NCBI GenBank assembly: GCA_902803365.1
Contig: CADCPU010000264.1
Span: 1 to 6,342, forward strand
DNA: 6,342 nt
Reading direction: 5' to 3'
Source: Oscillospiraceae bacterium
Lineage (GTDB): Bacteria; Bacillota_A; Clostridia; Saccharofermentanales; Saccharofermentanaceae
The notes under the pieces are model-generated. The model had not been told where the DNA came from. It did no database searches and was given only the letters and a program-made list of their open reading frames with translations. The position numbers were made by a program, and so were the translations under genes. Positions 5,424-6,342 of this stretch are shown piece after piece (position 1 is the first letter of the stretch; every line of letters starts with the position of its first letter).

Positions 5424-6197
5424 TCATTTGTGATTCTTTAAACGCAAGTAGCCTTTATGTCTCATGTTAACGTATACGATAGCGGATATTCCTAATGATG
5501 CCATCAGCATCATTAGCGAAATACCAAGAGCCATTATAATATTATTCTCAGCCTGCAGTGTAACGCAGATTATCATGGGAAAAAGCGACACAACAAGGAA
5601 TACGATTCCGGCAAGGATCCCCAGGAGCCGAGTACGATCAAAATCTTTGATATAATCTTCGGCAACACCCTTAACGCCATAATCTATTTCGCGATCAGGC
5701 TCCTTAAAGTACTTGAATCTTTTCTCTCCCCACACTGCGAGTATGATCGCTATTGCTGCACACAACACGAATATGATCTGTATGATCATACCAATGCCGA
5801 TCAATCTGTCATTATTCGTTATCGCTATGAAATAATCGGCTACCGGAGATAAAGCAAGCAGAATGATCGCGAGGCTTACCAATCCGGCTGTCTTTTTACG
5901 GACGGCAAAAAAAACCTGTGCTTCTTCAAGAGTTATAACTTTACGCGAAGGATCAGGCGAACAGACTTGGATTTTGGGAGTTCCCAAGTCATCCAGGTCC
6001 AGATCATCTTTCAGAAGAAGATCAACGGGAACTTCAAAGAAATCCGCAATGGCCATTACCTTGTTGATATCGGGCACGGACTGAGCCATTTCCCATTTTG
6101 ATACCGCCTGACGGCTGACACCGATCTTATCCCCAAACTGCTCTTGAGTCAAACCGCTTCTTTTTCTCAGTTCGGTCAACTTTTCAGAAAATATCAT
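5424..6197 (-). CDS. XRE-family helix-turn-helix regulator with a four-helix membrane domain
   Basis: This is a 257-residue protein with two parts. Residues 1-60 are a classic XRE (lambda Cro/CI-type) DNA-binding domain: LTQEQFGDKIGVSRQAVSKW covers helices two and three, followed by SVPDINKVMAIADFFEVPVD and the LLL end of the domain. An acidic linker (DDLDLDD) follows. Then four hydrophobic segments appear at about 104-125, 133-155, 191-213 and 220-243, with a charged loop between the second and third (KRFKYFKEPDREIDYGVKGV) and a basic tail. Such membrane-tethered XRE regulators are common in Firmicutes and are thought to sense envelope signals, but ligands are rarely known. The ATG at 6195-6197 has AAGG eight bases upstream and a TATAAT about 20 bases upstream, so the leader is short. 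The hydrolase follows in the same direction after 90 bases; it is a natural candidate target or partner. Confidence 0.92.
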   Translation of the reverse strand: MIFSEKLTELRKRSGLTQEQFGDKIGVSRQAVSKWEMAQSVPDINKVMAIADFFEVPVDLLLKDDLDLDDLGTPKIQVCSPDPSRKVITLEEAQVFFAVRKKTAGLVSLAIILLALSPVADYFIAITNNDRLIGIGMIIQIIFVLCAAIAIILAVWGEKRFKYFKEPDREIDYGVKGVAEDYIKDFDRTRLLGILAGIVFLVVSLFPMIICVTLQAENNIIMALGISLMMLMASLGISAIVYVNMRHKGYLRLKNHK

Positions 6198-6217
6198 ATG
6201 TATTACCTTTTATTCCA

Positions 6218-6223
6218 ATTATA
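6218..6223 (-). promoter_or_regulatory. TATAAT, likely -10 box of the XRE regulator gene
   Basis: A perfect TATAAT on the minus strand ends 20 bases before the ATG at 6197, giving a leader of about 13 bases with an AAGG ribosome binding site. No good -35 is seen at 16-18 bases (GATATG at 17), and there is no TG extension, so the promoter may need an activator or be weak. Confidence 0.4.
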
Positions 6224-6342
6224 GTTAGCGCTTTCTCTTTCATATCGCCATTGGCCTTCCGATTGATGGTTTTATGATACAAAAAAATTCGGCGCAACTC
6301 TACCATTTATACCTTGCAATCTGTCAACCGGCAGTGGAATTG

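Overview
The window looks like chromosomal DNA of a low-to-moderate GC Gram-positive bacterium. Class Clostridia is my best guess, perhaps a Lachnospiraceae-like gut or rumen species. The reasons are strong GGAG/GGGAG ribosome binding sites, TATAAT-type promoters, an XRE regulator fused to membrane helices, and an AAA+/DUF234-type ATPase remnant of a kind I associate with that group. This is inference from style and remembered families; no marker gene fixes the taxon.

Layout: only the left edge is read rightwards, as the 3' end of an unrecognised gene (2-337, +). Everything else is on the minus strand, so the order of transcription runs from right to left. From the right these are: a membrane-anchored XRE regulator (5424-6197); a membrane-anchored alpha/beta hydrolase (4347-5333); a decayed ATPase of which only the winged-helix and DUF234 C-terminal part remains (3561-4322); a three-helix membrane protein with its own extended -10 promoter (2921-3466); a 416-base stretch without an intact gene (2505-2920); and a closely spaced cluster of an unrecognised protein with CxC/CxxC motifs (1830-2504), an unrecognised 181-residue protein (1242-1787), a HIT-family nucleotide hydrolase/transferase (759-1226) and a small unrecognised protein (341-649). 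The gene-poor stretch holds a second ATPase-like C-terminal relic (2652-2810) and an array of 8-base repeats with an exact 23-base period (2813-2889).

Functional reading: the XRE regulator and the hydrolase form a plausible regulator/target pair. A perfect 12-base palindrome overlapping a TTGACA box lies in the 90 bases between them and could be an operator. The 1830-2504, 1242-1787 and 759-1226 genes are probably one operon, the last two only 15 bases apart. Two ATPase remnants and uneven spacing suggest an accessory region in decay. I found no rRNA, tRNA, CRISPR array, insertion sequence or convincing intrinsic terminator. No clearly new system stands out. The best leads are the 23-base periodic array, the palindrome downstream of the XRE gene, and the disturbed start region of the 341-649 gene.
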